Shown here piece by piece: positions 24,021 to 32,911 of a DNA stretch of 64,000 nucleotides; the first letter of the stretch is position 1, and each line of letters opens with the position of its first letter. The stretch is from a bacterium (lineage in GTDB: Bacteria > SZUA-79 > Acidulodesulfobacterales > Acidulodesulfobacteraceae). A program made the position numbers and the translations under genes. The stretch lies in assembly GCA_021777135.1 (NCBI GenBank), contig JAJYDX010000002.1:92084-156083 (forward strand). Direction: 5' to 3'. The notes under the pieces were generated by a model. It worked only from the letters and a program-made list of their open reading frames with translations, made no database searches and was not told the DNA's origin.

Positions 24021-26498
24021 TCATCCGCAATCAGAATACCCGCAGTCGAGGCATACCGTGCAGCCTTCGGCATGTTTTAAATTGGAACCGCCGCATGATG
24101 GGCAGGCTCCCCTGCCTTGGACGGCGTGAGTTTGATTTTGAACGGCTGCGTGTTTTTCGGAATGCGAATCTTCAGGATTTAAGGCGTTATTAGCATTTAA
24201 CACGCTTTTTACATTATTATCCGGCGACATAATTTTTTCGTTAAGACTTTTTTCAAGGGCTTTTCCTATAGCGTCGGCGCATGAATATATTATGTTTGTT
24301 CCGAAACCGTAAGGAATATTACATCTTATTCCTTTTAACTGGCTAATTATCTCTTCGGCGCCTATTCCAGACCTTAATGCCAAGCTTACCATTCTTCCGG
24401 TAGATTCTGTTTGCGATTGTGCGCATCCGCCGGATTTGCCTATAGAGTTAAATATCTCGAAAGGATTTCCGTTTTCATCGTAATTTATAGTTACGTAAAG
24501 AGGACCGCACCCAGTAGTAGTCTTAACGGTTACTCCGCGTATTATATCCGGACGCTTTCTTGGTTCTATTTGCCGTTTATTTTCGCCTATTTTTCCGGCT
24601 GGATTATTATCTGTATCTTTTTTCGACGATTCGCCGTTTCCTGAAGAGCCGGAGGTTAAAACCTGCTCTCTCGAGCCGTCCCTGTAAACCGTAATGCCTT
24701 TTAAGTTAAGATTATAGGCAAGAGTGTAAACTTCTTTTATATCGTCTTTTTTTGCAGAATTATGGAAATTAACCGTTTTACTGACCGCGTTATCCGTAAA
24801 TTTCTGAAAAGCCGCCTGAGTCATAACGTGCCACTTTGGGGTAATATCGTGCGAAGTTATAAATATCCTGCTCAAATATTCATATTCGTCATCTTTCAAT
24901 AATTTAGATATATCCTTGTCGTATTTTTTTCCAAGGCTGCCGTTTTTTACTATAAAATCAATCAGCTGAACCGAATAAACACCCATAGCTTCTAAAACGC
25001 CTTTAAGATTTTTGTCTATTTCTATAAGAGTTTGTTTGTCTAAAACGTGTCTTTCATAGGCAAGCGCGAATAAAGGCTCTATGCCGCTCGAAGCGCCGCC
25101 TATAATGCTTATGGTTCCCGTTGGGGCTATGGTGGTTGTAGTGCCGTTTCTCATGGCTTTATAACCTTTTTCTTCCCAGAGCGAGCCTTTAAAATTAGGA
25201 AAACTGCCTCGATGTATCCCCATCTCCTCCGATTTTATTTTTGATTCTTTATTTATAAATTCCATTATATTTTCCGCGATTTTAAGCGCGAGACCGCTGT
25301 CGTATGGTATTCCTAATTTTATCAGGGTATCGGCATACCCCATAACACCCAATCCAATTTTTCTGTTGGAAAGCGTCATTTTTTTTATTTTTTCTATAGG
25401 ATAATGATTTTTATCTATTACGTTGTCTAGAAAATGAACGGCAGTATGGACGGTTTTTTTGAGAGTATCAAAATCAATAAAGGATAGGTAATCGGATATT
25501 GCGTCTTCAGGATTATTTCCCATTTTTTTTAACGCATCTTTAAGATTCAGTTTATCTTTTTCTATCTTATTTTCTTTTATAAATTTCCCGATGTTAATAG
25601 AACCTAAATTACAGGATTCATAAGCCAATAGAGGCTGTTCGCCGCAAGGATTGGTAGCTTCAATCTTTCCGACGTTAGGTATTGGATTAAGATTGTTTAT
25701 CCTGTCTATGAATATAATGCCGGGTTCACCGCTTGCCCATGCCGTTTCAACTATTAAATCGAAAACTTCTTTGGCGTTAAGATATTTTGATATTTCGTTA
25801 TTTCTAGGATTTATTAAAGGATAGTCCTCGTTTTTTAACGCATGCTCCATAAAATCTTCGGTTATAGCGACGGAAATGTTGAAATTATTAAGCTTGGAAG
25901 TATCTTTTTTAGAAGTTATAAAGTCTATTATGTCAGGGTGGTCTATTCTTAAAATTCCCATGTTTGCGCCTCTTCTGGTTCCTCCCTGCTTTATGGCTTC
26001 TGTCGCGCTGTTGAATACCTGCATAAACGAAACCGGTCCGCTAGAAACGCCTTTCGTGGAATGAACAGTGTCGTTTTTAGGTCTTAGCGAAGAAAACGAG
26101 AACCCGGTTCCGCCGCCGCTCTGATGAATAAGGGCGGTATTTTTTATTGTTTCAAATATGGATTCCATCGAGTCTTCTATAGGAAGGACAAAACACGCGG
26201 AAAGCTGCTGTAGCGGTCTTCCCGCATTCATTAGCGTAGGAGAATTTGGAAGAAAGCGAAGGGAAGACATCTCCTCGAAGAAACCTTTAGCCGTGATTTC
26301 AATATCTTTTTCTGATTTTCCATAATTTAAGTCTGCTTCCGATATATTCTTAGCGACTCTTTTAAACAGATCCGTTATAGTTTCGATAATTTCGCCTTTT
26401 GCGTCTTTAGCCAGGTATCTTTTTTTTAAAACGGTTATTGCGTTTTCGGAAAAATTTAAAGCAAGCGGGTCATTCGATTCGTCTTTTTGCTTTTTCAT
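24021..26498 (-). CDS. nrdJ: Adenosylcobalamin-dependent (class II) ribonucleotide reductase
   Basis: Reduces ribonucleotides to deoxyribonucleotides with a B12-generated thiyl radical, oxygen-independently. The 825-residue protein has the conserved LSACFVLP (Cys102), SGGGTGFSFSSLRP, the NPCGE active site (Asn283, Cys285, Glu287) with SCNLGS (Cys296), and the PTGTISIIGGASSGIEPLFA block. The C-terminal region ends in a Cys-rich tail (CPSCGGS ... CTVCLDCGYSDCG), the redox-active and zinc-binding end of NrdJ. No N-terminal ATP-cone is apparent. The ATG follows AAAGGAGG. Two NrdR boxes lie upstream, predicting repression by NrdR when deoxynucleotides are plentiful. Confidence 0.95.
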   Translation of the reverse strand: MKKQKDESNDPLALNFSENAITVLKKRYLAKDAKGEIIETITDLFKRVAKNISEADLNYGKSEKDIEITAKGFFEEMSSLRFLPNSPTLMNAGRPLQQLSACFVLPIEDSMESIFETIKNTALIHQSGGGTGFSFSSLRPKNDTVHSTKGVSSGPVSFMQVFNSATEAIKQGGTRRGANMGILRIDHPDIIDFITSKKDTSKLNNFNISVAITEDFMEHALKNEDYPLINPRNNEISKYLNAKEVFDLIVETAWASGEPGIIFIDRINNLNPIPNVGKIEATNPCGEQPLLAYESCNLGSINIGKFIKENKIEKDKLNLKDALKKMGNNPEDAISDYLSFIDFDTLKKTVHTAVHFLDNVIDKNHYPIEKIKKMTLSNRKIGLGVMGYADTLIKLGIPYDSGLALKIAENIMEFINKESKIKSEEMGIHRGSFPNFKGSLWEEKGYKAMRNGTTTTIAPTGTISIIGGASSGIEPLFALAYERHVLDKQTLIEIDKNLKGVLEAMGVYSVQLIDFIVKNGSLGKKYDKDISKLLKDDEYEYLSRIFITSHDITPKWHVMTQAAFQKFTDNAVSKTVNFHNSAKKDDIKEVYTLAYNLNLKGITVYRDGSREQVLTSGSSGNGESSKKDTDNNPAGKIGENKRQIEPRKRPDIIRGVTVKTTTGCGPLYVTINYDENGNPFEIFNSIGKSGGCAQSQTESTGRMVSLALRSGIGAEEIISQLKGIRCNIPYGFGTNIIYSCADAIGKALEKSLNEKIMSPDNNVKSVLNANNALNPEDSHSEKHAAVQNQTHAVQGRGACPSCGGSNLKHAEGCTVCLDCGYSDCG

Positions 26499-26534
26499 TG
26501 CATCCTCCTTTCTTAATTACATTCAATATTCAAT

Positions 26535-26581
26535 ATACAATATATAGATAATATTTTTTATTTCTATACAATATATTGTAA
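26535..26581 (-). promoter_or_regulatory. Tandem NrdR boxes upstream of nrdJ
   Basis: Two sites match the NrdR core CwAtATaTwG: CAATATATAG at 26538-26547 and CAATATATTG at 26569-26578. Their spacing is 31 bases, three helical turns, as known for NrdR-regulated promoters. They lie 40-80 bases before the nrdJ start; tolQ begins on the other side at 26676. Confidence 0.8.
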
Positions 26582-26675
26582 TTAAACTTTTGTCAATAGA
26601 TTTTTTTATAAAAAAGATTTATAATCAGAAAACGAAATAAAATACATCTAAAATTGGGAGGAATAAGTATAAACA

Positions 26676-27416
26676 ATGCTGAATAATTTGGGTGGCGGCG
26701 CTATAGGAGGCATTGCGGCGGGCGGAAATATGAATATACTGTCGCATATTCTAACTACGAATATTGTAGTTAAATTAGTCTTGCTATTGCTGTTCTTTTT
26801 TTCCTTAATATCATGGGCAATCATATTTTATAAATTGCGTTATCTTGGCAAAGCCAGAAAGGAAGACAAGGAATTCCTTGATTTATTCTGGGAATCGAAA
26901 AGGCTTGATTATGTTTATACTGCCGCAAAAAGCTTAAGTTACAGCCCTATAGCTTTTATGTTTAACATAACTTATAAAGAACTTCTTAATATCAAGAAAA
27001 AAACTGAAGGCGGGGATCGGGGCGAGCAAAGAAACAATAAGGAAGATAACGAAGAAAACCTTGCATACGTTGAAAGGGCTTTAAAAAAATCACAGTTGTC
27101 TTCTATCGCGAAACTAGAAGTTTCGCTGCCGTTTCTTGCCACGGTCGGTTCTACTGCTCCTTTCATAGGTCTTTTTGGAACGGTTTGGGGGATTATGACT
27201 TCGTTTGAAAGTATTCAAAGAGCCGGAACTGCCGGACTTGCTGTAGTCGCCCCAGGCATAGCCGATTCACTCATAGCTACGGCAGCCGGTCTGTTTGCCG
27301 CTATACCGGCGGTTATTGCCTATAACTATTATTCCAACAGAGTAAGGGTTATAGTGAACGAGATGGTAGATTTTGCTTACGAATTTATGACTATAATAGA
27401 AAGGCAGATTCTATAA
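26676..27416 (+). CDS. tolQ: TolQ proton channel subunit
   Basis: A MotA/TolQ/ExbB-family inner-membrane protein that, with TolR, uses the proton gradient to energise TolA. The 246 residues contain TM1 (about 30-53), a cytoplasmic domain with a charged insert (KKKTEGGDRGEQRNNKED), and TM2-TM3 with the family signature VGSTAPFIGLFGTVWGIMTSF and LIATAAGLFAAIPAVIAYNY. GGGAGG lies about 14 bases before the ATG, a rather long spacing. It overlaps tolR by one base. ExbB is the alternative name, but the tolB and cpoB neighbours favour TolQ. Confidence 0.92.
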   Translation: MLNNLGGGAIGGIAAGGNMNILSHILTTNIVVKLVLLLLFFFSLISWAIIFYKLRYLGKARKEDKEFLDLFWESKRLDYVYTAAKSLSYSPIAFMFNITYKELLNIKKKTEGGDRGEQRNNKEDNEENLAYVERALKKSQLSSIAKLEVSLPFLATVGSTAPFIGLFGTVWGIMTSFESIQRAGTAGLAVVAPGIADSLIATAAGLFAAIPAVIAYNYYSNRVRVIVNEMVDFAYEFMTIIERQIL

Positions 27417-27871
27417 TGTTTACACCTTTTGACGAAAAAGACGATAAAAAAAGCGGCGGTACGGGATACAGGCTTATGTCTGAAATCAATATCACCCCTT
27501 TTGTCGACGTTATGCTCGTCCTACTTGTTATTTTCATGGTTACAGCGCCAATATTGGTTCACGGAATTCACGTCAATCTGCCATCCGCCGCCGCGCATGC
27601 ACTTAAGGCGCCGGAAAAAACCATAGTCGTTGCGGTTACTTCTAATAGAGCCGTTTATATAAACAAATTTAAGGTAGGACTACCGGTTCTAACGGAAAAA
27701 CTCGCGGCAATATACAAGCATAGAAAGGATAAGCAGATATTTCTCAAAGCAAGCTCTTCGCTGCCTTACGGATATGTAATAAAAATAATGGCGGCGATAA
27801 AAGATGCCGGAATTACAAAAATTGGAATGGTAACTGCTAATCCCAAGCTTGCGGGCAGCGTCGGCAGGTAA
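27416..27871 (+). CDS. tolR: TolR / ExbD-family protein
   Basis: A 151-residue protein with a single TM helix (about 25-45). The membrane segment carries the proton-relay Asp in NITPFVDVMLVLLVIFMVT. The periplasmic domain has the SSLPYGYVIKIMAAIKDAGI block. It overlaps tolQ by one base (TAATG) and precedes the TolA-like gene, so the energy-transduction trio is in order. ExbD is the close relative; context favours TolR. Confidence 0.92.
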   Translation: MFTPFDEKDDKKSGGTGYRLMSEINITPFVDVMLVLLVIFMVTAPILVHGIHVNLPSAAAHALKAPEKTIVVAVTSNRAVYINKFKVGLPVLTEKLAAIYKHRKDKQIFLKASSSLPYGYVIKIMAAIKDAGITKIGMVTANPKLAGSVGR

Positions 27872-27881
27872 AAACCTCTTT

Positions 27882-28661
27882 ATGTTTAAGGATAACAATA
27901 AAGGTATAGGACTATATTTAATATATTCCGCTATTTTTCATATATTATTAATCGGGCTTGTAATATATCTTTCTATAAGGTTCAGGCCTGAGATTCAGTC
28001 TATAGGCTCAAAAGTCGTCGTAAGCGTCGTAAGCAAAGTCCCCGGACCACTTGCTTCTGTTAAGTCCATTTTGTATCCTCCTAAGCCTAAAACGACGCAA
28101 CACTCTTCAAGCAAGCCCGCTCCCGTTAAACCCGCAAAGACTGTTTCGGTACCTATAACAAATAAGCCCTCTTCTATGGTATATCCAAAAAAAATCAGGC
28201 AAAAACAGGTTCAAAACAGGAGATATGAGAAGCCGCATCCTTATGTGCCGACATTAAATTCAAATGTTTATGCCCGCCTGCAAAATAAGGTAAACCTTAG
28301 CAGCGCCTACGGCAAGCTAAGCGAGTCTTTAATAAGAGGGAACGTTCACAGGTTTCAAGGTTATGTAAACAAGATAGTTTCGGTTATAACGTCAAATTTC
28401 GATATATCACTAAATAAGTACCTAAACTATAAATCAGTCGTAGCTTTTCAGATATCCAAATCGGGACGAATTTATGCAGTTAGGTTGGTTAAATCTTCGG
28501 GAAACGGATACTTCGATTCACAGTCGGTTGAAGCTGTTAAATTGTCTAGCCCTCTGCCGGCGCCGCCAGCCGGCTTTATGCGGTTCGTAAATTCAAATAA
28601 TGCCGGGGAGGGAGTATTGATGAATTTTAATCCTAAAGAAATTCTTAAAGACAGACCTTGA
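27882..28661 (+). CDS. tolA: TolA / TonB-like energy transducer
   Basis: The ATG at 27882 (10 bases after the tolR stop) is preferred to an in-frame TTG at 27849 inside tolR, because it directly begins the short cytoplasmic segment before the TM helix. The 259-residue protein has one N-terminal TM helix (about 10-33), a Pro/Lys/Ser-rich periplasmic linker and a C-terminal TonB_C/TolA domain (about 165-259, VVAFQISKSGRIYAVRLVKSS ... ). The linker is short compared with the long helical domain of E. coli TolA, so the naming rests on operon position. Confidence 0.82.
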   Translation: MFKDNNKGIGLYLIYSAIFHILLIGLVIYLSIRFRPEIQSIGSKVVVSVVSKVPGPLASVKSILYPPKPKTTQHSSSKPAPVKPAKTVSVPITNKPSSMVYPKKIRQKQVQNRRYEKPHPYVPTLNSNVYARLQNKVNLSSAYGKLSESLIRGNVHRFQGYVNKIVSVITSNFDISLNKYLNYKSVVAFQISKSGRIYAVRLVKSSGNGYFDSQSVEAVKLSSPLPAPPAGFMRFVNSNNAGEGVLMNFNPKEILKDRP

Positions 28662-28697
28662 TATTTTTTAATAATTTAATTTATAATTATAACGACT

Positions 28698-30041
28698 ATG
28701 AAAATAAGATTGATTACAGCGTTTTTATCTATTTGTTTTTTAACCGGTATTTTTGTTTTATTTCCGGAAAATTCGCATGCAAAAATTTATATAAATATTT
28801 ATGCTGCCAGAATAAAAAAAATCAGGGTTGCGGTTCCTGATTTTAAAAATATTTCGGCATACGGACAACATAAAAAAATAGAAAAGAATGCGGCCGACAT
28901 TATTAGGCACGACCTTTCGGTTATAGGATATTTTCGGGTGGTAAATCCCCTTTCTTATCTTGAAAACTCGCAGTATGCGCCGGTTAGTCCTGAAAAAATT
29001 GACTATTCCAACTGGAGCGTTTTAAACGCCCAATATCTTATAACAGGCGAGTATAAGACGTCCAACGGCATAATAAAAATGAAGGCAAATCTGATTAGCG
29101 TTTATACCAGGCATTTACTTTTTTCGGAAAAGCTTGAGGGTATGGATAATCAATACAGGTTCCTGGCAAATAAGTTCGCGGACGATGTGCTGAAGTTTTT
29201 AACCGGAGTTAAGGGACCTTTTACTACGAGGGTATTTTTCGTAGGCGAAAATGACGGCTCTAAAAATATTTTAGTAATGAATTTTGGGGGGCATAGAGTT
29301 AAGAAAATAACAAATGACGACTCAATAAATATTTTCCCTTCTCCTTCACCCCACGGAAATAAGGTTGCTTATATTTCTTTTAAGGACGGAAATCCAGCAG
29401 TCTTTATTAATAATTTGAAATCAGGCGGAACGAAAAAGCTTAATCTCCCAGGTCCGGCGGATTTCGTCGCATGGTCTCCTGACGGAAATAAATTAGCCGT
29501 GGCGCTTACGCCAGACCATTTAAATACTGAGCTATACAGCGTCGGCGTAAACGGGGGGAATATAAAGCAGCTGACATTTACGGACGGAATTAATACTTCG
29601 GCTTCGTTTTCTCCAAGCGGTAATAGAATTGCGTTCGTATCCAGCCGCGGCGGTAGTCCTCAGATTTACGTTATGAATTCGGACGGAAGCTCTCAGCGCA
29701 GGATTACTTATAACAAAAGCAGTTATAATTCAAGTCCCGCATGGTCGCCGGACGGAAAAAAAATAGCTTTTACGTCTTTCGTTAACGGCGCCTTAGAAGT
29801 ATGCATTATGAATACCGACGGTTCAGACGAAAGACAGGTAACCAATACTCCGTATAGCGCGCAGCATCCCGAGTGGACAAGGGATTCCAGAATTATTACG
29901 TTCGATACGGAAATTGGAGGAAGGCAGGAACTTTATATGATTGACGTTAATGAAAGCGGAATGATGAGGTTTATGCCGCGTATATTTCCGGAAATGCAGA
30001 ATTATTACGACGCGCAGTGGACGCTTAAGTCTTCTTATTGA
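28698..30041 (+). CDS. tolB: TolB beta-propeller protein
   Basis: A periplasmic component of the Tol envelope system. The 447-residue protein has a Sec signal (about 1-29, ending SHA), an N-terminal TolB domain (about 35-165, IRVAVPDFKN ... YLITGEYK) and about five PD40/WD40-like beta-propeller blades, recognisable by repeated SPSPHGNKVAYIS, WSPDGNKLAVAL, FSPSGNRIAFVSS, WSPDGKKIAFTS and WTRDSRIITFDT. It follows tolA by 36 bases. Its usual outer-membrane partner, Pal, is not encoded next to it. Confidence 0.93.
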   Translation: MKIRLITAFLSICFLTGIFVLFPENSHAKIYINIYAARIKKIRVAVPDFKNISAYGQHKKIEKNAADIIRHDLSVIGYFRVVNPLSYLENSQYAPVSPEKIDYSNWSVLNAQYLITGEYKTSNGIIKMKANLISVYTRHLLFSEKLEGMDNQYRFLANKFADDVLKFLTGVKGPFTTRVFFVGENDGSKNILVMNFGGHRVKKITNDDSINIFPSPSPHGNKVAYISFKDGNPAVFINNLKSGGTKKLNLPGPADFVAWSPDGNKLAVALTPDHLNTELYSVGVNGGNIKQLTFTDGINTSASFSPSGNRIAFVSSRGGSPQIYVMNSDGSSQRRITYNKSSYNSSPAWSPDGKKIAFTSFVNGALEVCIMNTDGSDERQVTNTPYSAQHPEWTRDSRIITFDTEIGGRQELYMIDVNESGMMRFMPRIFPEMQNYYDAQWTLKSSY

Positions 30042-30113
30042 AAAATAGCCAGTTATATGATAAATTTAAACTATAAATTACGCAGGTTTTATAAAACGGG
30101 AGCGGGAAAATCT

Positions 30114-30926
30114 ATGAATACTAATAATAAAAAGTTTTTTAAGGCTTTAATATTCGGTTCTATTATATTATTTTCCGTTTCGTCGATACTTGCCGGATGC
30201 GCTCCAATGGAGCCTGATTCCATACACCGCTTAAAAGTTCAGGTAAAAAAATTAAATAAAAAAACTGCAGAATTATCCCAAAATGATTCATATCTGGAGA
30301 AAAAACTTCATCAAATGCAGTTAAATACTGCTAACAATGGAGTTGAAATTTCAAGTTTGAATGCCAAAATCAGGGACATTTACGGAAAATACGAGGTAGA
30401 ATCTCATAACCTTAATATTCTCCAGAAAAGATTTAAAGATTATCGCCTGGTGGTTAATAAAGAACTTGTAAAATTATTAAAGCTTGCTAAAGTTCAACCG
30501 GTTTTACCCGGAAAAACAAGCGTAAAATCTGTAGTCGTCAAGAAAGAAAATTCAATGGAGTATAGTTTTAAAAAAGCCTTGTCGCTGTATGACAAAAAAG
30601 ATTTTGCAGCAGCCGCCGTCGCATTCCGTAAATTTTTAGATAAATATCCACAGTCTAATTTTACCGCAGACGCCATGTTCTACAAAGCTTCGGCAAATTT
30701 TAACCTAAAAAAATATCCTGTTTCCATATTGCAATTCCATAAATTTTCACAGATATATCCTAAAAACCCAAATGTTCCCATGGCTATTTATTTACAGGGC
30801 GTAGGTTTTTTAAAAGTTTCCGATCCTTCGGACGCGTCGATTTTATTTAAGCAGGTAGTTGCAAAATATCCCGGTACAAAAGCCGCGGAACTTTCCAAAC
30901 AGGCGCTTAACGGGCTTTCAAAATAA
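30114..30926 (+). CDS. cpoB: CpoB/YbgF-like TPR lipoprotein
   Basis: The ATG at 30114 is chosen: GGGAGCGGG lies 7-15 bases before it, and it directly starts a lipoprotein signal (hydrophobic core then LAGC, Cys near residue 29). The in-frame ATG at 30057 lacks these. The 270-residue mature form has a coiled coil (about 40-125), then three TPR units (about 150-270) with FKKALSLYDKKDFAAAAVAFRKFLDKYPQS-type helices (partly quoted). CpoB links Tol to peptidoglycan synthesis in E. coli but is periplasmic there; here a lipobox suggests outer-membrane anchoring. Confidence 0.83.
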   Translation: MNTNNKKFFKALIFGSIILFSVSSILAGCAPMEPDSIHRLKVQVKKLNKKTAELSQNDSYLEKKLHQMQLNTANNGVEISSLNAKIRDIYGKYEVESHNLNILQKRFKDYRLVVNKELVKLLKLAKVQPVLPGKTSVKSVVVKKENSMEYSFKKALSLYDKKDFAAAAVAFRKFLDKYPQSNFTADAMFYKASANFNLKKYPVSILQFHKFSQIYPKNPNVPMAIYLQGVGFLKVSDPSDASILFKQVVAKYPGTKAAELSKQALNGLSK

Positions 30927-30943
30927 ATACAAAAGCCGGACAA

Positions 30944-31990
30944 ATGGAAGAAAGCGGAATCAGGATTATAAATTTAGCGTTCGAATCCAGCTGCGACGAT
31001 TTTTCATGCGCCGTTCTTTTAAGAGATGCGAACGGAATAAAAATATTATCCAATATAATTTATTCGCAGGACTATATACACGGTATATATGGAGGCGTCG
31101 TTCCGGAGCTTGCTTCCAGAAATCACATAAAGGCTTCTCTTCCGTCTCTTAGAATTGCCCTGTCGGAAGCCGGCGTAACATTGAAAGACGTAAATTTAAT
31201 ATCCGCGACGGCAGGACCAGGACTTATCGGTTCATTGCTTATAGGGTTCATGGAAGCAAAAACCCTGTCTTATGCGCTTAATATCCCCTTAGCGAGAGTT
31301 AACCATATCGAAGGACACATTTTTAGCCCTTTTATGGAAACCGAAGAAAGTTTTCCTTTTATAGCCCTGGTAATTTCAGGTGGACATACCCATATATACT
31401 TAGTAAAATCGCATGACAGTATAAGGCTTTTAGGAAGAACGCGCGACGACGCCTGCGGCGAACTCTTTGATAAAATCTCCAATTATTTAGGGTTTGGTTA
31501 TCCGGGAGGAAAAATTATTGACCAGCTTGCCGAAAAAGGGGACAAAGACGCTTTCAAATTTCCTCTGCCTATGATGCACAGCAAAGATTTAGACATGAGT
31601 TTCAGCGGGCTTAAAACCGCGGTAGTTTCTACAATTGATAATCTTGGCGGACCCGATAAAATAACTGAAAATATCGCTTGCGACATTTCCGCTTCCCTTA
31701 GGGAAGCCGTTGCCGAAATTCTTTATAAAAAAACGGCAGCCGCATGCTCGGTTTATGGCGTTAAAGCAATAGCGGTTTCGGGAGGGGTTTCAGCAAATTC
31801 AAGGATAAGGTCTATCTTTAAGCACCGCGGAAAAAACGATAATTTTAATATTTTTTTCCCTTCCGTTTCCAATTCTACCGATAACGCGGCTATGATAGGA
31901 TATGCAGGATTTTTTAAGACGCCCGCGTATCCTCTTGAAAATATGGAAAAATTTCTAAATATAGATGCCGACCCTTCGTGGGAACTATAA
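30944..31990 (+). CDS. tsaD: tRNA N6-adenosine threonylcarbamoyltransferase
   Basis: Transfers the threonylcarbamoyl group to A37 of ANN-decoding tRNAs, with TsaB/TsaE. The 348-residue ASKHA-fold protein has ESSCDDFSCAVL, GGVVPELASRNH, the metal-binding NHIEGH (His121, His125), SGGHTHIY, GYPGG and DNAAMIGYAG. All catalytic motifs are present. It follows cpoB by 17 bases and overlaps nothing; rsmA starts 10 bases later. Confidence 0.95.
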   Translation: MEESGIRIINLAFESSCDDFSCAVLLRDANGIKILSNIIYSQDYIHGIYGGVVPELASRNHIKASLPSLRIALSEAGVTLKDVNLISATAGPGLIGSLLIGFMEAKTLSYALNIPLARVNHIEGHIFSPFMETEESFPFIALVISGGHTHIYLVKSHDSIRLLGRTRDDACGELFDKISNYLGFGYPGGKIIDQLAEKGDKDAFKFPLPMMHSKDLDMSFSGLKTAVVSTIDNLGGPDKITENIACDISASLREAVAEILYKKTAAACSVYGVKAIAVSGGVSANSRIRSIFKHRGKNDNFNIFFPSVSNSTDNAAMIGYAGFFKTPAYPLENMEKFLNIDADPSWEL

Positions 31991-32000
31991 ATTTACTCTT

Positions 32001-32885
32001 ATGAATAAGAAAAATAAAGTGATTTTAGGTCAGAATTTTTTGACTAATAAAGATATAGCGCGTAATATAGTTGATTCCTGCAGTTTTTCCGCAGACGACC
32101 ACGCCGTTGAAATAGGTCCGGGAGAAGGCGTATTGACTGAGCTTATCGCTGGAAACGTCAAAACTTTTACTATAATAGAAATAGATACTTTTTATTATAA
32201 TTTTATTAAAGGAAAGCTTAATAAATTTAATAAAACAGGTTTTAACGAAGTCGGCGTACCAGCCGTAAATATAATAAACGATGATGCCCTTAAGTTCGAT
32301 TACGCTGCTTTAAGTAAAAAATTCTCTTCTAAATTAAGGGTTATTTCAAATCTTCCCTACGAGATTTCCGGACCTATTATAGATAAATTTATAAAAGAAA
32401 AGGATTCTTTTTCGGATTTAACGCTAATGTTTCAAAAAGAGTTTGCGGAAAGGCTTTATTCAAAAGAAAATGATTCTGGAAGAGGCGCTTTAAGCGTTAT
32501 AGCCGGCTTGAATTTTGAAATAACGAAGCTTTTCGGAGTAGGCAAATTAAATTTTAACCCTGTTCCAAAAGTAGATTCTACAGTTCTGAGGCTTATCCCT
32601 AAATATTTTGAGGACGCTGATTTTTCTTGGGCTTCTTCCTCCCAATTTTTTAATTATTTTGTTCACCAAATCTTTAAATTAAGAAGGAAAAAACTTAGAA
32701 ATTCTATATACGCTTCGTTTTTTGGAATCCCGCCTGACGTAAAAGAAAAAATTTTTACCTGTTTAGATATAGACTTGGACAAAAGACCGCAGGAATTAAC
32801 ATCAATGGAGCTGGTGCAGGCAGGCAGGCAATACGACGACTATTTAAAATCAGCCGAAAAGAAGTATAATAATAACCATAAATAA
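32001..32885 (+). CDS. rsmA: 16S rRNA (A1518/A1519) dimethyltransferase
   Basis: Dimethylates two adjacent adenines in helix 45 of 16S rRNA (KsgA). The ATG at 32001 begins the canonical MNKKNKVILGQNFLTNKDIA; an in-frame ATG at 31965 would overlap tsaD. SAM motif I is EIGPGEGVLTE near 37-47 and motif IV NLPY is at 117-120. The C-terminal helical domain has FKLRRKKLRNS and LDLDKRPQEL-type blocks. Length (294 residues) is normal. It follows tsaD, a pairing also seen in other bacteria. Confidence 0.94.
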   Translation: MNKKNKVILGQNFLTNKDIARNIVDSCSFSADDHAVEIGPGEGVLTELIAGNVKTFTIIEIDTFYYNFIKGKLNKFNKTGFNEVGVPAVNIINDDALKFDYAALSKKFSSKLRVISNLPYEISGPIIDKFIKEKDSFSDLTLMFQKEFAERLYSKENDSGRGALSVIAGLNFEITKLFGVGKLNFNPVPKVDSTVLRLIPKYFEDADFSWASSSQFFNYFVHQIFKLRRKKLRNSIYASFFGIPPDVKEKIFTCLDIDLDKRPQELTSMELVQAGRQYDDYLKSAEKKYNNNHK

Positions 32886-32911
32886 TATTATACCGTTTAT
32901 AGCGCGAAATT

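Noticed and set aside
30057-30113. ATG at 30057 as cpoB start
   Set aside because: The later ATG at 30114 has GGGAGCGGG upstream and starts the lipoprotein signal without a 19-residue extension.
30114-30926. The lipoprotein after tolB as Pal
   Set aside because: It has a coiled coil and TPR repeats but no OmpA-like peptidoglycan-binding domain; it is CpoB-like.
31965-32000. ATG at 31965 as rsmA start
   Set aside because: It lies inside tsaD, and the normal RsmA N-terminus begins at 32001.
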